64,000 nucleotides of DNA, from the NCBI GenBank assembly GCA_031771865.1, contig JASISA010000023.1, positions 1,426,001-1,490,000 on the forward strand. The letters run 5' to 3'. Both the position numbers and the translations under genes were made by a program. Shown here one piece after another: positions 31,023-42,387 of the stretch (the stretch's first letter is position 1; every line of letters begins with the position of its first letter). This stretch comes from Nothophaeocryptopus gaeumannii (lineage: Eukaryota > Ascomycota > Dothideomycetes > Mycosphaerellales > Mycosphaerellaceae). The notes beneath the pieces are model-generated. The model was not told the DNA's origin. It worked only from the letters and a program-made list of their open reading frames with translations, and did not search any database.

Positions 31023-32689
31023 CTTTGATCTGATGAGGAGTGGGGATCTATAATTGCATATGAGGACAAGTATTCGTGTCTGTGCGTAGCATATGACTGA
31101 ATTTTTCTTCCAGTGCGAGTTTCGGGAGCTCCCGCCGCTTGAGGATTAGTGGCAGACCAATGATGGACGTCGAGGGACGGCAAGCATACAGTCGTTGCCA
31201 GGCTGTTGGTTAACAGATTTCCGTAGTCGAAGACTTCTAATGACAATATCGTCAAATTTCTATCTTTCCACTGAGCTGTTGTTCATTCACTTGGGCAATT
31301 TCGCGCTAGTCCAAATGAGGAAGAACTACTGAACGCCAAGCTACTCGCCCTGTTGCATGTCAGCCGAGCTCGGTCAAGGCCGGATGTTGTCAACAACCGC
31401 AGAGGTGGTGTCAACGGGGTCGTATAGATACATTTCGCGATTCGAAATGCCTTCGTCTTCTTTCTTCTCCTTCATGATGCCCGTCGTGGCAATCGGGCGC
31501 TACGAAGCCAAAACATACACGACAATGGCCGAAGACTCATCTCGTCCAAACATTGCCATCTTCATGGAGGCAACACGCGTCAATTTTTGATGGTACGCCA
31601 GGCAAGCTGCGATGAAGCACGTTAAAGGACGCCAGCGGTGTGTCTGCCACATTCCTGGATCGCTATTCTATCAAACAGGCCGTCAATTCGAAGAACGTCC
31701 TGTTCAACCGCTGCGTTGTCAATCTGCTTCTCTGCGGGTGGTTTGGGCTTCGAGTGGAGCGCAGCCGAGACCAACGAGAAGATAACAACAACCTCCTGAA
31801 ACGTGGCTCCGCTTGGCTTGGCAAAGAACGATGTCGACTTCACCGCTCGAAGTCCGGGGATGCCACACATCATTATCAACTCAGGAGAAGTGGGCAAGCT
31901 CTCACAAGCAGCCGCGCATCGAAGTCAAGACATCTCAGCCAATGGAGTCGATATTGGACATCCAAAAGAGCTGACGAAAGGCTTCGCGCCGCCGCGTGTC
32001 TGGACAAGCCATGTTTGCTGCCCATTTCGGACTTTCTGAAAGGCACGGCAGCAGCTGTGCGAAACCGGCCGAGATGTCTTCGGAGTACGACATTTCTTCT
32101 GCTTGAACCTCGGGGCTCCCGGGTTCTCGACGAATCTGGAAGCAAAACATTACATCTGTATTTCGGGAATCTCAGCCTTGAGAACCTCTTCTTCTCGATC
32201 CCGACCAGCGAGAAAGTCTGACAGGCGGATCACCAGCATTTAAGAAGAATGCCAATAGTTCACAGGAAATCCAAGGACAATGTACCGCTCATGCGCTCAG
32301 CAGCCACCGTCCCGACCACCAAATGCTTGGGCGACCTTACTCCAGTCAAGCCTTCATCCCCTGGTTGCATACCCGCTCTGCCAAGCAATTACTTACGAAC
32401 ACCCCTCTTGGCGTTTGAGTCCCGCAGACGAGGCTGCACGCTTTGATCAGAGAGGACACACGCCCGCATTCCACATGATGATGATTGAGGAGTGCGCGTG
32501 GCATCTGACAGTCGTACGGTGCTCTCAGGTGAACTCGAGCGCTGTAGGCACAACCCTTTTCATTCTCCCCTTTCGTCTAGCACACCAGTCGCAAGTCGCA
32601 ACCTGCGAACTTTGGATGCATTGCGTTCGAAATGCTGTCAACTCCGCTCGTTCTTGTCCTCTTCTAATTCACTACTCACGTCATCGCAG
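31023..32689. other. Region without a supported gene
   Basis: The segment after the tRNA-Leu 5' end has several medium frames on both strands, including minus 31622-31897 (MPTSPELIMMCGIPGLRAVK) and minus 31935-32150 (EEMSYSEDISAGFAQLLPCL). They look partly protein-like but carry no domain and no clean splice solution. A decayed gene is possible. A short frame with a hydrophobic start (MLSTPLVLVLF at about 32633) may be the signal-peptide exon of the arylsulfotransferase that follows. Confidence 0.35.
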
Positions 32690-34328
32690 ATTTCGGCTCT
32701 TTGAACAACTTTGAGGCGTACGAAGCTGGACTCTGGGGCGACGAACCATGGCAGCGATATTTCTCGAACCCTGGAAACTTTTCCCGATCTTCGATGTCAC
32801 AACGCGGAACGCGAGTGGGATTGATCAAACACCGCACCTCCTCATGAGCCTGGAGTATCAGTCGCGGATGGGACCATACATATTCTCGAGCGATGATCTA
32901 AGTCTCGTATACACGAATCGTAGCTTCCCTTTTGTCAACAATGTCCGAGTCCAAAAGTACAAGCACGAGGATGTACTTACATTTTGGGCTGGTATGCAAG
33001 GGAAGGGGCATGCTCAAGGCCACTGCATCATCATGAACAAGCATTACGAAGTATGGTTCGATATTACGACGACCAAATCCTTCAAAGCCGACACCGATCT
33101 TTACGAATGCGAGATTACACACGTTAACACCGTGATGTTCACCGTCTACAAATCGACGTATCCTTGCGATTTGTCTTCCGTGGGCAGCACGCAGCATGAT
33201 GTGCTTCTTGAGGAGATCGACCTTGAGACCGGAGCTCTTGTGTACGAATGGCGAGTCTTGCACCACTTCCATCCAATTGCCTCTTATCATGCCTTCGATC
33301 CCGTCACAAACGATGGTATGGATGCGTGGCACATCAACAGCCTTCGAAAGACCAAAGACGGAAACTACATTGTTGATCTGCGACGGGCGCATACTGTTGC
33401 GCTGATCAACGGGACAGACGGCTGGCCGATCTGGGAAGTTGGAGGCAAAGGCAACGACTTCGAGGATCTCAACGGAGGCCACGCTACGAGCTTCGCGTGG
33501 CAACATCATACCAGATTTCTGGACGTTGACCTAACGCAGCTTACGATTTCTGACAATCACCAGCTGGAATGGGAACATCCGCTTGGTTGCGAGAGAAGCG
33601 CATGTTCGAGAGGAACTAGGCTCGAGCTTACGCACTTCCCAAAGCGAACAGCAGGAGTCGTTGCTGAGCACTTCTCTCCTGTCGGGATTGGTTCGTACGC
33701 CATGGGCAGCTACGATGCGCGCCTGAATGGTAATGCACTCGTCGGATGGGGCTCGCAGGCGGGCTTCAGCGAGTTCGACACTGGCGGCGAGTGTGTCATG
33801 GACGTCGCAATCGGTCGTTACAACACAGATGCTCGGACGTATGGCGTGTTCAAGAACACTTGGGTCGGTCTACCGAAGTGGATTCCAAAGATGGCTGTCG
33901 ACGGAGTGTCTGGTACTGTTTTGCTCAGTTGGAATGGTGCGACTGAAGTCAAAGCTTGGGCCGTGATGGCTGCGAACAGGAAGGAGACGCTTACTGATTT
34001 CAACTCCTTGAATCGAGCTGATAGGTCTGCGACGGTCTTCGCCGAGAAGAAAGGCTTCGAGACTTCCATCTCGATTGAGGCCGATATCCTGGCGAGCTTC
34101 CAGCTGGTGAGAGCTGCGACACTGGATGTCGATGGTGGTGTGTTGGGTGCAACAGACATCTCTGAAATTCACACTGGCAAAGTAGTGGAAGTCAAGCAGG
34201 ACGTCAATCATCGTGAGTGTATGATGATGTTTTTGAGAAATAAGCTCAAGACTCATTCGTGTCGCAGTGTTCTTCAACCCCAAGTACAACGCTCTCGTGA
34301 AACAGCACTATCGACGACCTCGCGAGTA
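32690..34328 (+). pseudogene. Arylsulfotransferase-family protein with a one-base frameshift near the N-terminus
   Basis: After an acceptor TCGCAG the frame reads FGSLNNFEAYEAGLWGDEPW and QRYFS, the start of the fungal arylsulfotransferase mature protein; at about 32761 coding continues one frame over (EPWKLFPIFDVTTRN). From there it is intact: MGPYIFSSDDLSLVY, GHCIIMNKHYEVW, HDVLLEEIDLETGALVYEW, DGMDAWHINSLRKTKDGNYI, LPKWIPKMAVDG. A final intron (34213-34267, GTGAGT...CGCAG) leads to FFNPKYNALVKQHYRRPRE and TAG at 34326-34328. No intron can explain the frame change. The family transfers sulfuryl groups between phenolic compounds, usually in the secretory pathway. A missing base in the assembly would make this an intact gene. 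Confidence 0.72.
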
Positions 34329-34789
34329 GGCCGCAGCTCATTCATCCGGCACACCTGCAATGCCTGGGGAGCAAGAATGGGTGACCAGGTCTCGCGAGTC
34401 TTGGCACCGCTTTTGACAGGACCCCGGACCTATCAGTGGGGACAAGCTGTCGTCGGAAGCAGTACCTCGTTCGGACCCGACGCCACCGACCCAACCCATA
34501 AGAGCCATGGAAAGAGTGACGTTCAAGTCATCCACCGACGACTGCCAGCAGTTGCCTGTTTCGGCGATGTATCGGCCCTCCTGCCGCTAGCTCCCTGAGC
34601 TTCCTTCTGCAGGGAAGCAGGCCGAGCATGCCACTTCGTTGTTCCTGCAAGAACTCCTCTGCGGGTCGCAACCAAAGCTACAAGCTACAGGAGCTTGCTC
34701 GTACATCACGAGAGCTCTCGCCATCTTTTCAACTCTCCAAGCTCGTTCTGGGTTTGACACACGGGATCCGGCAGCGAAGCATTGAAGAG

Positions 34790-35756
34790 ATGGCTGTCCT
34801 GGGAAGGCTAGCGGACAAGGTTGCCATCGTGAGTACCACAACCCCATATACTCTTCCTGGATGGTCTAACTGCAGATCAGGTCACAGGAGCAGCATCAGG
34901 AATCGGGCGAGCAATCGCGTTTCAGTTCCACAAAGAAGGAGCCAGGGTCGTCTGTGCGGACATTCGGGAAGCTACCAAATACGAGGGCAGCACTGAAGAA
35001 GATGGCACAACTCATGATCGCATCAAGATCATGGGTGGTCATTCCATCTTCGCTCAAGTCGATGTTCGCAAGCCAGAATCTGTTGAGGGGATCGTGCAAG
35101 CTGCGGTGAAGGAGTTTGGAAGGCTTGATATTATGGTGAACAATGCAGGTCAGTGGAATATCGGATGAGAAGGTGGAGCGCCAACTGATCCTTTGCAGGC
35201 GTTTCGCTGGAAAAGGATCACTCCCGTCCAGTATGGGAAATCGAACAACCGACTTGGCAAGGAACACAGGACGTGAACTCCACAGGCGTCTTCTTGGGGA
35301 CCAAATTCGCCATCCAACAGATGTTGCGGCAGAACCCACACGCAAGTGGAGACCGAGGCTGGATCATCAACACATCCTCAATCCTGGGTTACGTTGCAGC
35401 TCAACACACTGCAGCATACTGTGCTTCTAAAGGAGCAGTGTTGAACTTCACTCGAGCAGCCGCTCTCGATTGCGCTCCTCATCGCATTCATGTTAATGGT
35501 CTCGCGCCTGGATATACCCAAAGCTCAATGACTGGCCCGCTCTGGGAGGACTCGGTGAAGAAGGGACAATTGATGGAGAAGCATCCGTTCCGGGGGCTAG
35601 GTCAACCGGAGGATCTTGCAAAGGCGGCTGTTTTCCTTGCGAGTGAGGATGCGCAGTGGGTTACTGGTGTAAGTACAGACTGGATGCTTGTGAGATGGCT
35701 GCTGACTTGTGGCATAGCATACATTACCGGTAGAGGGAGGTTATCTGGCTCATTAA
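34790..35756 (+). CDS. Short-chain dehydrogenase/reductase, 271 aa
   Basis: Four exons (34790-34828, 34881-35148, 35199-35668, 35718-35756); the lengths sum to exactly 272 codons. Start MAVLGRLADKVAI. Motifs in order: VTGAASGIGRAIAF (NAD(P) binding), ADIREAT after beta-2, MVNNAGVS, catalytic Ser in INTSSILGYVAA, Tyr-Lys as AYCASKGAV, and VNGLAPGYTQSSM. The last short exon gives VTGHTLPVEGGYLAH, the classic SDR C-terminus. It is a complete classical SDR; the acidic residue after beta-2 suggests NAD preference. It lies directly downstream of the arylsulfotransferase in the same direction, so a shared pathway acting on a phenolic or alcohol substrate is possible but not shown. Confidence 0.9.
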
Positions 35757-35880
35757 ATCTCACATTAGATATTGACCTCGCGAAAGCTTCTTCCGACCGG
35801 TCTCGCATCAACGCTTTCGTGAGACACACCAACGAAGACTCCCAGCTTCAAGTCAATGAGCGCACCGGCCGAAAAGCCGA

Positions 35881-37431
35881 CTATCCAATGGTGTCAAGCT
35901 GATGAGACCGAGCGATAGGCGTGTACTCCTTCTCCTCGTCCGTCTCAAACGGGAAGACTGTTTCTTCAGTCTGATGAAAGTCAAGGCCAGACAGAACTTC
36001 CCTGCAATCTTGTCAGCATTGTCCGCTCGCATTCGGGAACAGCGTAATACTCACTGATCAGTAGCTAGCACTTCCAACCCAGGCACACAGTCAATCAGCG
36101 CAATGATCACATACGATCCCACGCCCGCCCAAGTAAACCCAATTAACGCCTCAACAATTTGCACCCCAAGTTGCCTCACATTCCCATCAAAGAACACCCC
36201 CCCATCGACCTCAACACCACCATACGCGGCAAGCTTCTTCTGCGCAAACAAGCCAGTCATAACCGTCGCCAAAATCCCACCAACACAATGCGTCGCAAAA
36301 GTATCCCCATTATCAACCCATTTCCATCTCCTCGCGAACTCCGTAAATTTGATCCTCAGAGCTTGTCGACAGACCACTGCGCCTACGACGCCGAAGAGCA
36401 GAGAGGTTGGCATGTCGATGAATCCTGCCGAGGGGGTGATCATTACTAGACCGGCTATGGCGCCCATGAAGATTGAATCGATGGACCATTTTCGCGTTTC
36501 GTAGAATGTTATACAAGCCCACGTGAGAGCTCCGGCGGAGGCACAGAGGTTCGTCACGCAGAGAGCCATGACTGATTGGAAGGTTAGAGAGAGTGTCGTT
36601 CCGGCGTCGAAGGCGAGCCAGGAGCCCCATATTATGATCATCGCTATGATCTGAGAGTAAGAGTTTCCCGGACCGTGCAGAGCGATATGTGAGGGTGTTC
36701 GAGTTTTTGATTCTCGAGATCGGAACAGTGGGTATGAGAGGTAGATCGAAAGCGCGGAGGCTGTTGCTCCTGAGCAGACGTGAACTGGTGTCCCGCCCGC
36801 GAAGTCCAGCACGCCCAGGGTGGAGCCTAGGAACCCGCCGCCCCAGACCATGTGCGCGAGAGGGCAGTAGATGAATGTTGACCAGAGCTGGCAGTCATCA
36901 TCAGCATCAAACCATCCTGTACATTGGGATTGTTGGCACTCACGAAGATGAACACCGCAATCGGCGCCAACCTCCCTCTCTCGCAAAAACCGCCCACAGA
37001 AATCGCACAAACCGTCGCCTCAAATACCAATTGGAACTCACTGAACAGGATAGCCGGAATCGTTCCTACTGGATTGTCGAGGACGCCGATGTGGAAAGCG
37101 TTCCTCAGATCTCCGAAGACCATGCCCGTCTCGCCATAAGCAAGGGTGTATCCGATTGTAAACCATTGGATGGAGCAGACGGCAACTGTGATGATAGAGG
37201 GGAGGAAGGATGTTAGGCCGTTGCGGCGCCAGGAGTAGCCTGAGTAGGCTATTCCGACCTGTGATTATTAGCTGGATGGATTCTCGGAAACTGTTCTAGT
37301 TCTTGTGGGAGAGATTGAGGACTTACAGCTGGTATAATAGGCCAGCAGAATACTGTACAAACGAGGATGAAGAGTGTGTCAGTCTTGTCGCAGTCTTCCC
37401 AGCCTGCTGCGACATTTCGAGTTATATGCAT
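35881..37431 (-). CDS. Ammonium transporter family (Amt/Mep) protein
   Basis: Exons on the minus strand: 37431 onward (MHITRNVAAGWEDCDKTDTL, then FCWPIIPA), intron GTAAGT...TCACAG, VGIAYSGYSWRRNGL to PIAVFIF, intron GTGAGT...TGCCAG, LWSTFIYCPLAHMVWGGGFLG to EVLATD, then a short intron GTGAGT...TTGCAG leading to a final exon ending ARSHQLDTIG with TAG at 35881-35883. Amt landmarks: DFAGGTPVHVCSGATASALS (the signature segment), GSWLAFDAGTTLS, ATHCVGGILATVMTGLF with the pore His. About 11 hydrophobic helices are expected. The N-terminal helix is divergent from Mep1-3 and the extracellular N-terminus is short, so it may be an atypical or non-transporting member. The start is uncertain. Confidence 0.82.
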
Positions 37432-37815
37432 TGCTGCCCAGCACTTTGGTTGTCTCCAGAGATCGAATGAAACGGCTTGGATAGTAGTCAGTCGAGTTGG
37501 CAAGACGAGTTGGAAGCTCACAGAAAGGAGCTGCTTCAATGCCCTCAAATGTCATCCTGGCCCTCACGATAAGACCGAATGTTGTTGATAAGGGCCAGCC
37601 TGCATCGCGCTAGTCACCATGTTGCCCAGATATGGTATAGCGCCGTTCCCTAAAGGAGCCCTCGATAAAGTTGGCCAATTGACGATCAGGAGCATGGGCT
37701 TGTTGGCCAAAATCAAGGACCTCAACATCGCTTCGAAGAGCATTGGAAAGCTGTCTGTGGTTCTTAGAGATGGTGACCTCTAACGTTCCTATCAAGCACA
37801 GCCGCACCATCAATT

Positions 37816-39820
37816 TCACCATCTAAAACTCTCCTCCACAAGCCTCACTCTTTCACGCGCCGAATGCACCGCATACAAATTCGCTCTAACGACAGCCGCA
37901 CGCACCGCGCCAGCCATACCATTCGGCCCACTAACTAAAATGATCACATCACCTCTGGACACAGCAGCGCGGGCCTCTTCGGAGGGAATCTCATTAACAT
38001 CCCAACGTTCTCCGATCTTGACATGGATCTCTACTCCTGCACGTCGGAGGCTGTCCGACTCTACTGCGGCGGCGAGGCCTTTGCTTCGACATCCCCAGTA
38101 CAGCACCGAGTGACCTATCAGACCGTGACTTCGCAGAACGGGCAGTACGACTGCAATACCGACGCCGCCTGCGATGCATACCAGAGTTGGACAGGTGGCA
38201 AGGCTCGGGATGGGAAGTGGTCGATATGGGCCCTCGATGAGAACTTTGACGGCTTGCTGGTTCGATCCAAATAGCCGTGCTGTGATGCCACGTTGACGGC
38301 GAATGTAGAATGTGACGCCTTCCGTTGAAGGTATACTCGCCTGGCCAGAAACGGTATCTTGATCGTCCGATGTATTAGTGCTCTCTTGCTCCAGAGGATC
38401 CAGCTTCTCAGACTCTTCGGAGGTTCGACAATCGCTCTCTGGCATATCCACATCTGTGGCGAGCAGAGGCCGTTGATAAATGACCCGCACTTCCCTCGTC
38501 CGGCGTTGCCGCCTATACATACGTGCTGATCGCGCGAACGCAAGACCTCATGGACAGAAGCAGCAATCGAAAACGGGTGACTCTGTCAGGGACGCCAGCT
38601 CAAAGTAGGAAAGTACAAGTAGGCATGTGCATGCGCCTTGATCCCAGGAATGTCCACACGGGCGTATTCGCTGTCGATCTGAGTCATGATAGCCGTCCTG
38701 ACGCCACCTCTCAACAGCTTGATAGCGCGGAGAATCCGATCCGTCGCCCATATGAATTCCGCCAGAAGGACCCAGTTCTCGTACCCGCGTTGATGCTTAA
38801 ACTTCATGTAGGTATGGTGATAGCAGCCCAGCAAGAAGATGAGGAAGGATAAAGCGACGTGCGAGTCGATGAAGAGTTCGTATGCTCGCTTGCGTACTGG
38901 CAAGGCTGATAAGGGCAGCAAGATGCACATTGGGCTCATAGCCATGAAGCCAATGTTCCAGTACGCTTCCGTGAATCTGCAGGCAAGGTATGGGATGTGA
39001 TGGATAAAGTAGACGGTGCCGTGGATCAAACCCTCGAAGATGCACATGTATGCGATTCAGCGGTGGTACAGCAGCATCGTGCTGTAGGACCATTTTATGA
39101 AGCGGACGAAGAGGTTGTTGCGCCCGGCGCAAAGCATCATGAGCCTCATATTTGCGAAGCATAGGATGCCGGCTCGATCTGCCAGGCGAGAGAACCAGCA
39201 ATGTGATATGGACTGGCAATATAAGTTTTCGGAACCTCGGATTTCCGTCAGCAGCAGGCATAAGTTTAGAGCCACGATATCTGTGATGAAGACAGTTCGA
39301 CCACGCGTTGGCAGACTGCCAATATCACCTGGCAGTGGGACGGCGTGGCGTTTTCCAAGGAGTGCTGAGTAGCCTAGGATGGCGACGGTTTTGCGCTCCC
39401 ATACTGTTGGCAAGCGGACCAGGCAAAGTACGTGGACGACCAAAGGTATTGTGATGATGGTAACGATGAGAATGATACTGACGGCAGGTCAGCTATATTG
39501 AAATCGAAGTAACGACTCAGTATCACTCACCCAGATTTCGAATGCTGCTCCTCCACCCTCGCGGACTCGGACAATGAAGAGCATGCCGGCTCCCAATCCT
39601 TTGGGGACACCTCGCTCACTTCATGCAAGGTTCCGTGAAGAGTAGCAACAGTTTGCAGCTTGCCGTTGCCATCGGTGTAGGTTTGCAGTGCCCATGAATT
39701 AGAACACGACACTCGTTTGCTGTTCCCCAGTAACGAGAGTTCGGAAAGCATCGTGTGCTGCAAGGACGAATACCTAGAGCCGACAATGGTAAGAGCTTCA
39801 ACTTCAACACCGATACGCAC
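37816..39820 (-). pseudogene. Ferric reductase (FRE family) with two in-frame TGA codons
   Basis: Minus strand. An N-terminal extracellular part (SRYSSLQHTMLSELSLLG), an intron GTGAGT...GTCAG, transmembrane helices (IILIVTIITIPLVVHVLCLV; LCAGRNNLFVRFIKWSYSTM, LLYHR), a TGA at 39057-39059, more helices (HGTVYFIHH, PMCILLPLSALPV), the FAD-binding start AYLYFPTLSWRP, a TGA at 38586-38588, QSHPFSI, and after an unresolved junction the NAD(P)H part (CIAGGVGIAVVLPVL, ILVSGPNGMAGAVR) to the stop at 37816. Both TGAs occupy positions that are Trp in the family (the HRW and W-E/Q-SHPFS motifs). The frame is otherwise open across both. Such reductases move electrons from NADPH through FAD and heme to extracellular Fe(III). 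The gene is probably dead. Confidence 0.7.
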
Positions 39821-41563
39821 ACTCGCAGGTAGTTAGTAAACTTGTTAGCTTATGTTTGCGCCAAAAGAGATACTGACCGATGATACGAGCTTCTCTCCGG
39901 AGACCAAAGACTACGATCTCTCTTTGCACCTTATCCGCCCGATCAATAGCAACCTCCTTCTCTTCCGGAATACCAATAGCTTCTTTCTCAGGCACAATCT
40001 GATCCACCCCTCCAACAGCGCCCTTAATATGCAAAACAATCTTTGGTCCCGTACAACCGATCAATCTGCTCCAGACTCAAGTTCCTCGTCTCCGGGTAGA
40101 AGAAGCATACCAATGGCAGAAACATCGCGTTGAAGATCGCTAAATAGATGTAGGTCTTCCACCCGATGTTTGAGATGGACACTGGCGTGATCTCTACGAC
40201 AAGGAATGTGGAAATCCAATTACTCGCACTCGCCAGACTCGCCGCTCGCGTTTTATAGCAAGAGGTGCCTACTCCGCAGGCAATAACCAAGTTATTGCCA
40301 GCAACCCGACCGCGAAGAAGAAGTTGAACAAGAATAGCATGACAGTCGCCACGATTCCGGAAGAGGTATAGCCATCCCAGACTGTTCCAGCGAGGATGGC
40401 CATGCAACATGCTTGGCCTACGCAGGCGAGGAACATCAGTTTGCGGCGACCGAGACGGTTGAGGAGCCATATGGGCACGAAGGAGGAGAAGAAGTAGGCG
40501 ATTTCGTCGAAGCCGGCGAGGAGGAGGGAAGAGGAAGTGAGTGAGGCCGACGGATTGTTGAAAGATTGAGGGGGCGTACTGTGAAGAAGACGCCAGTGTA
40601 CAGAAGGTCAGAGGGTCTTGAGGGGTTACCAACGTAAGTAATTAGGTTTATCCCAGACAGCTGTTGCATGAACTGACCACCAATACCAAGCAGAGTGCGG
40701 TACCTGAATCTTAGACCGCCGTCTTTGAGCAAAGCCCGGAAGCTGTTACCGGCTGCAGCAGCACGCTCCTCTACGACAGCGCATTGAATGATACCGAGAT
40801 CGGTGCTGACGGAGTCTTCATGATCGGAGTCCAATCAGATGCGTTGGAGGACCACTCTAGCTTCTTCGAATCGATCGTGTGCGACGAGCCATCTCGGACT
40901 CTCTGAGCAAGCCATCAGCCCGAAGAGAGTGATGAGACGGCGAAAAGGATCTGCAGCGCGAATGGAAAGCGGGACTGGGGTTTTTTGTTGACGAAGCTCA
41001 TGCAATAGTCGACCCAGTGCGCAGTCATGACGCCGAAGATGTTGATCGCCAACTCGATCGACAAGCCTTTGCCTCCGTTTTCGGCCTTCATCAACTCCGA
41101 GTGCCAGACGGGAATGGTGCTTGTATTGATGCCGTTACCCAGGCCAGCGGCAATACGTCCACCTATCATTTGCGGGATCCCATATGCCGAGGCTTGCAGC
41201 GCTGCGCCGACGCTCAATATCATACAGCCAAGCCAGATGCATCGCTTTCGCCCAAGCTTTTCGCCAGCAAACAAGCAGAAGAGAGAACCGAGGAAGCAGC
41301 CGGTCTCGTATATAGCAACGACCGTACCCTGGAGGGAAGAACTGCCATTGCCAGTGTCGGTGGTGTCGATCTCAAGAAACTGTTTTGTGAAGGCTGTGCC
41401 GGTCAAAAGACCACTCATCACAACCTGCGAGATGGCAATGGATGTTCCAGAGTTCCGTAGGCGGCTCATTTCGTTCCATACCTGATCGTATCCAAATTAG
41501 AAGGAAGCCACTCCCAGCAACTGCTGTGATGGCCCAGTTGAGGGCTCGACCTGGAAGAGGCAT
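39804..41563 (-). pseudogene. MFS sugar transporter, heavily frameshifted
   Basis: Start MPLPGRALNWAITAVAGSG at 41563, then FGYDQ in another frame (extra base near 41495), an intron GTATGG...TCGCAG, VVMSGLLT, LGRKRCIWLGC, IGGRIAAGLGNGINTSTIPV (family PESPR/GRR-type motifs), a break near 40935, FGLMACSESPRWLVAHDRF, a TGA at 40835-40837, QQLSGINLITY, an intron, YAPSIFQQSVGL, a break near 40545, AGFDEIAYF, WLLNRLGRRK, WLLPAE with a missing base near 40272, YLAIFNAMF, YPETRNLSLEQIDRLYG and a one-base insertion near 40048, then PEKEAIGIPEEKE. At least five frame changes and one stop make it a clear pseudogene. Ancestrally it was a 12-helix hexose or related sugar transporter. Confidence 0.85.
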
Positions 41564-42387
41564 GATGAGGATTTGTGAGCCGGAGCTATTCTTGACGGAT
41601 ACGTAGCCGCGACTCTGAAATCATGCTCATATATGTACTCTGAAGAACCTCCGGGCAATGTCTGCCCGCATGACACCAAGGTTCTGCACGAACCCCGTCA
41701 TCGCTCTGGGGCAGTATAGGGAAATTGTGGGTTGCGCGACCAGGTCAGACCACATAGGCACTTAGTACTTCCACATCGCAGGGTGAATGCCATACACCTG
41801 AGATGCACGACATCTGTTTGGGTCTTGCTCGATGGCGGTCAGTATGTCTTTCTTGCAGGCCGACTTTCGTAGAGTTGGTGGAATGCCCGTCTTAAACCTC
41901 GCGGCCAATCCAAGGGACGAATTGATGCCGAATACTGGCTTGTTTCGATGTCTTGAGGTTCTTTAGATGTCCTTTTCTCATTCGGCCCAAAAGGCGGCTG
42001 GAAGCGCCAGAAGCCGATCGGCATCAAGTGTCGAAAGCCGATCTTGTTGGCTGTCGCGACATTACAGCCCAAAAACTGATGTCGAGTGCATGCTGTGTGA
42101 GACGTATGAAAATAATGTTGTAATGGTCTCAGTGAGGTTGCTGAGACATAGCGGCAGTGTATATTGAGAGGAAGCTTTGAGTTCGAGAGAGAGCTTTGAG
42201 TTCGCCAAGCTCTTTCGCGAATGAATGATTCTCCTAGGGCCGACCTTCATGCCGTTCTGGACTCTTTTGCTTTTGACCATCCGCACGTGTCTCTGTAATG
42301 ATGCAAGAGCTGCCTACTCTGACAGAGACTGCTGTGTCATGGAAAAAGCCAATGCGTAGGAAAAGCTAGATCTCCAGTCAGCTTCAA
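41564..42387. other. Intergenic region
   Basis: No supported gene. Short frames only. Confidence 0.45.

Noticed and set aside
32690..32770. An intron to explain the frame change in the arylsulfotransferase
   Set aside because: No GT donor lies at intron distance, and both sides of the shift are conserved family sequence that would be lost.
37816..41563. Repeat-induced point mutation as the cause of the decayed genes
   Set aside because: Most lesions are one-base insertions or deletions, and the TGG to TGA changes are not in CpA context; no AT-rich RIP signature is visible.
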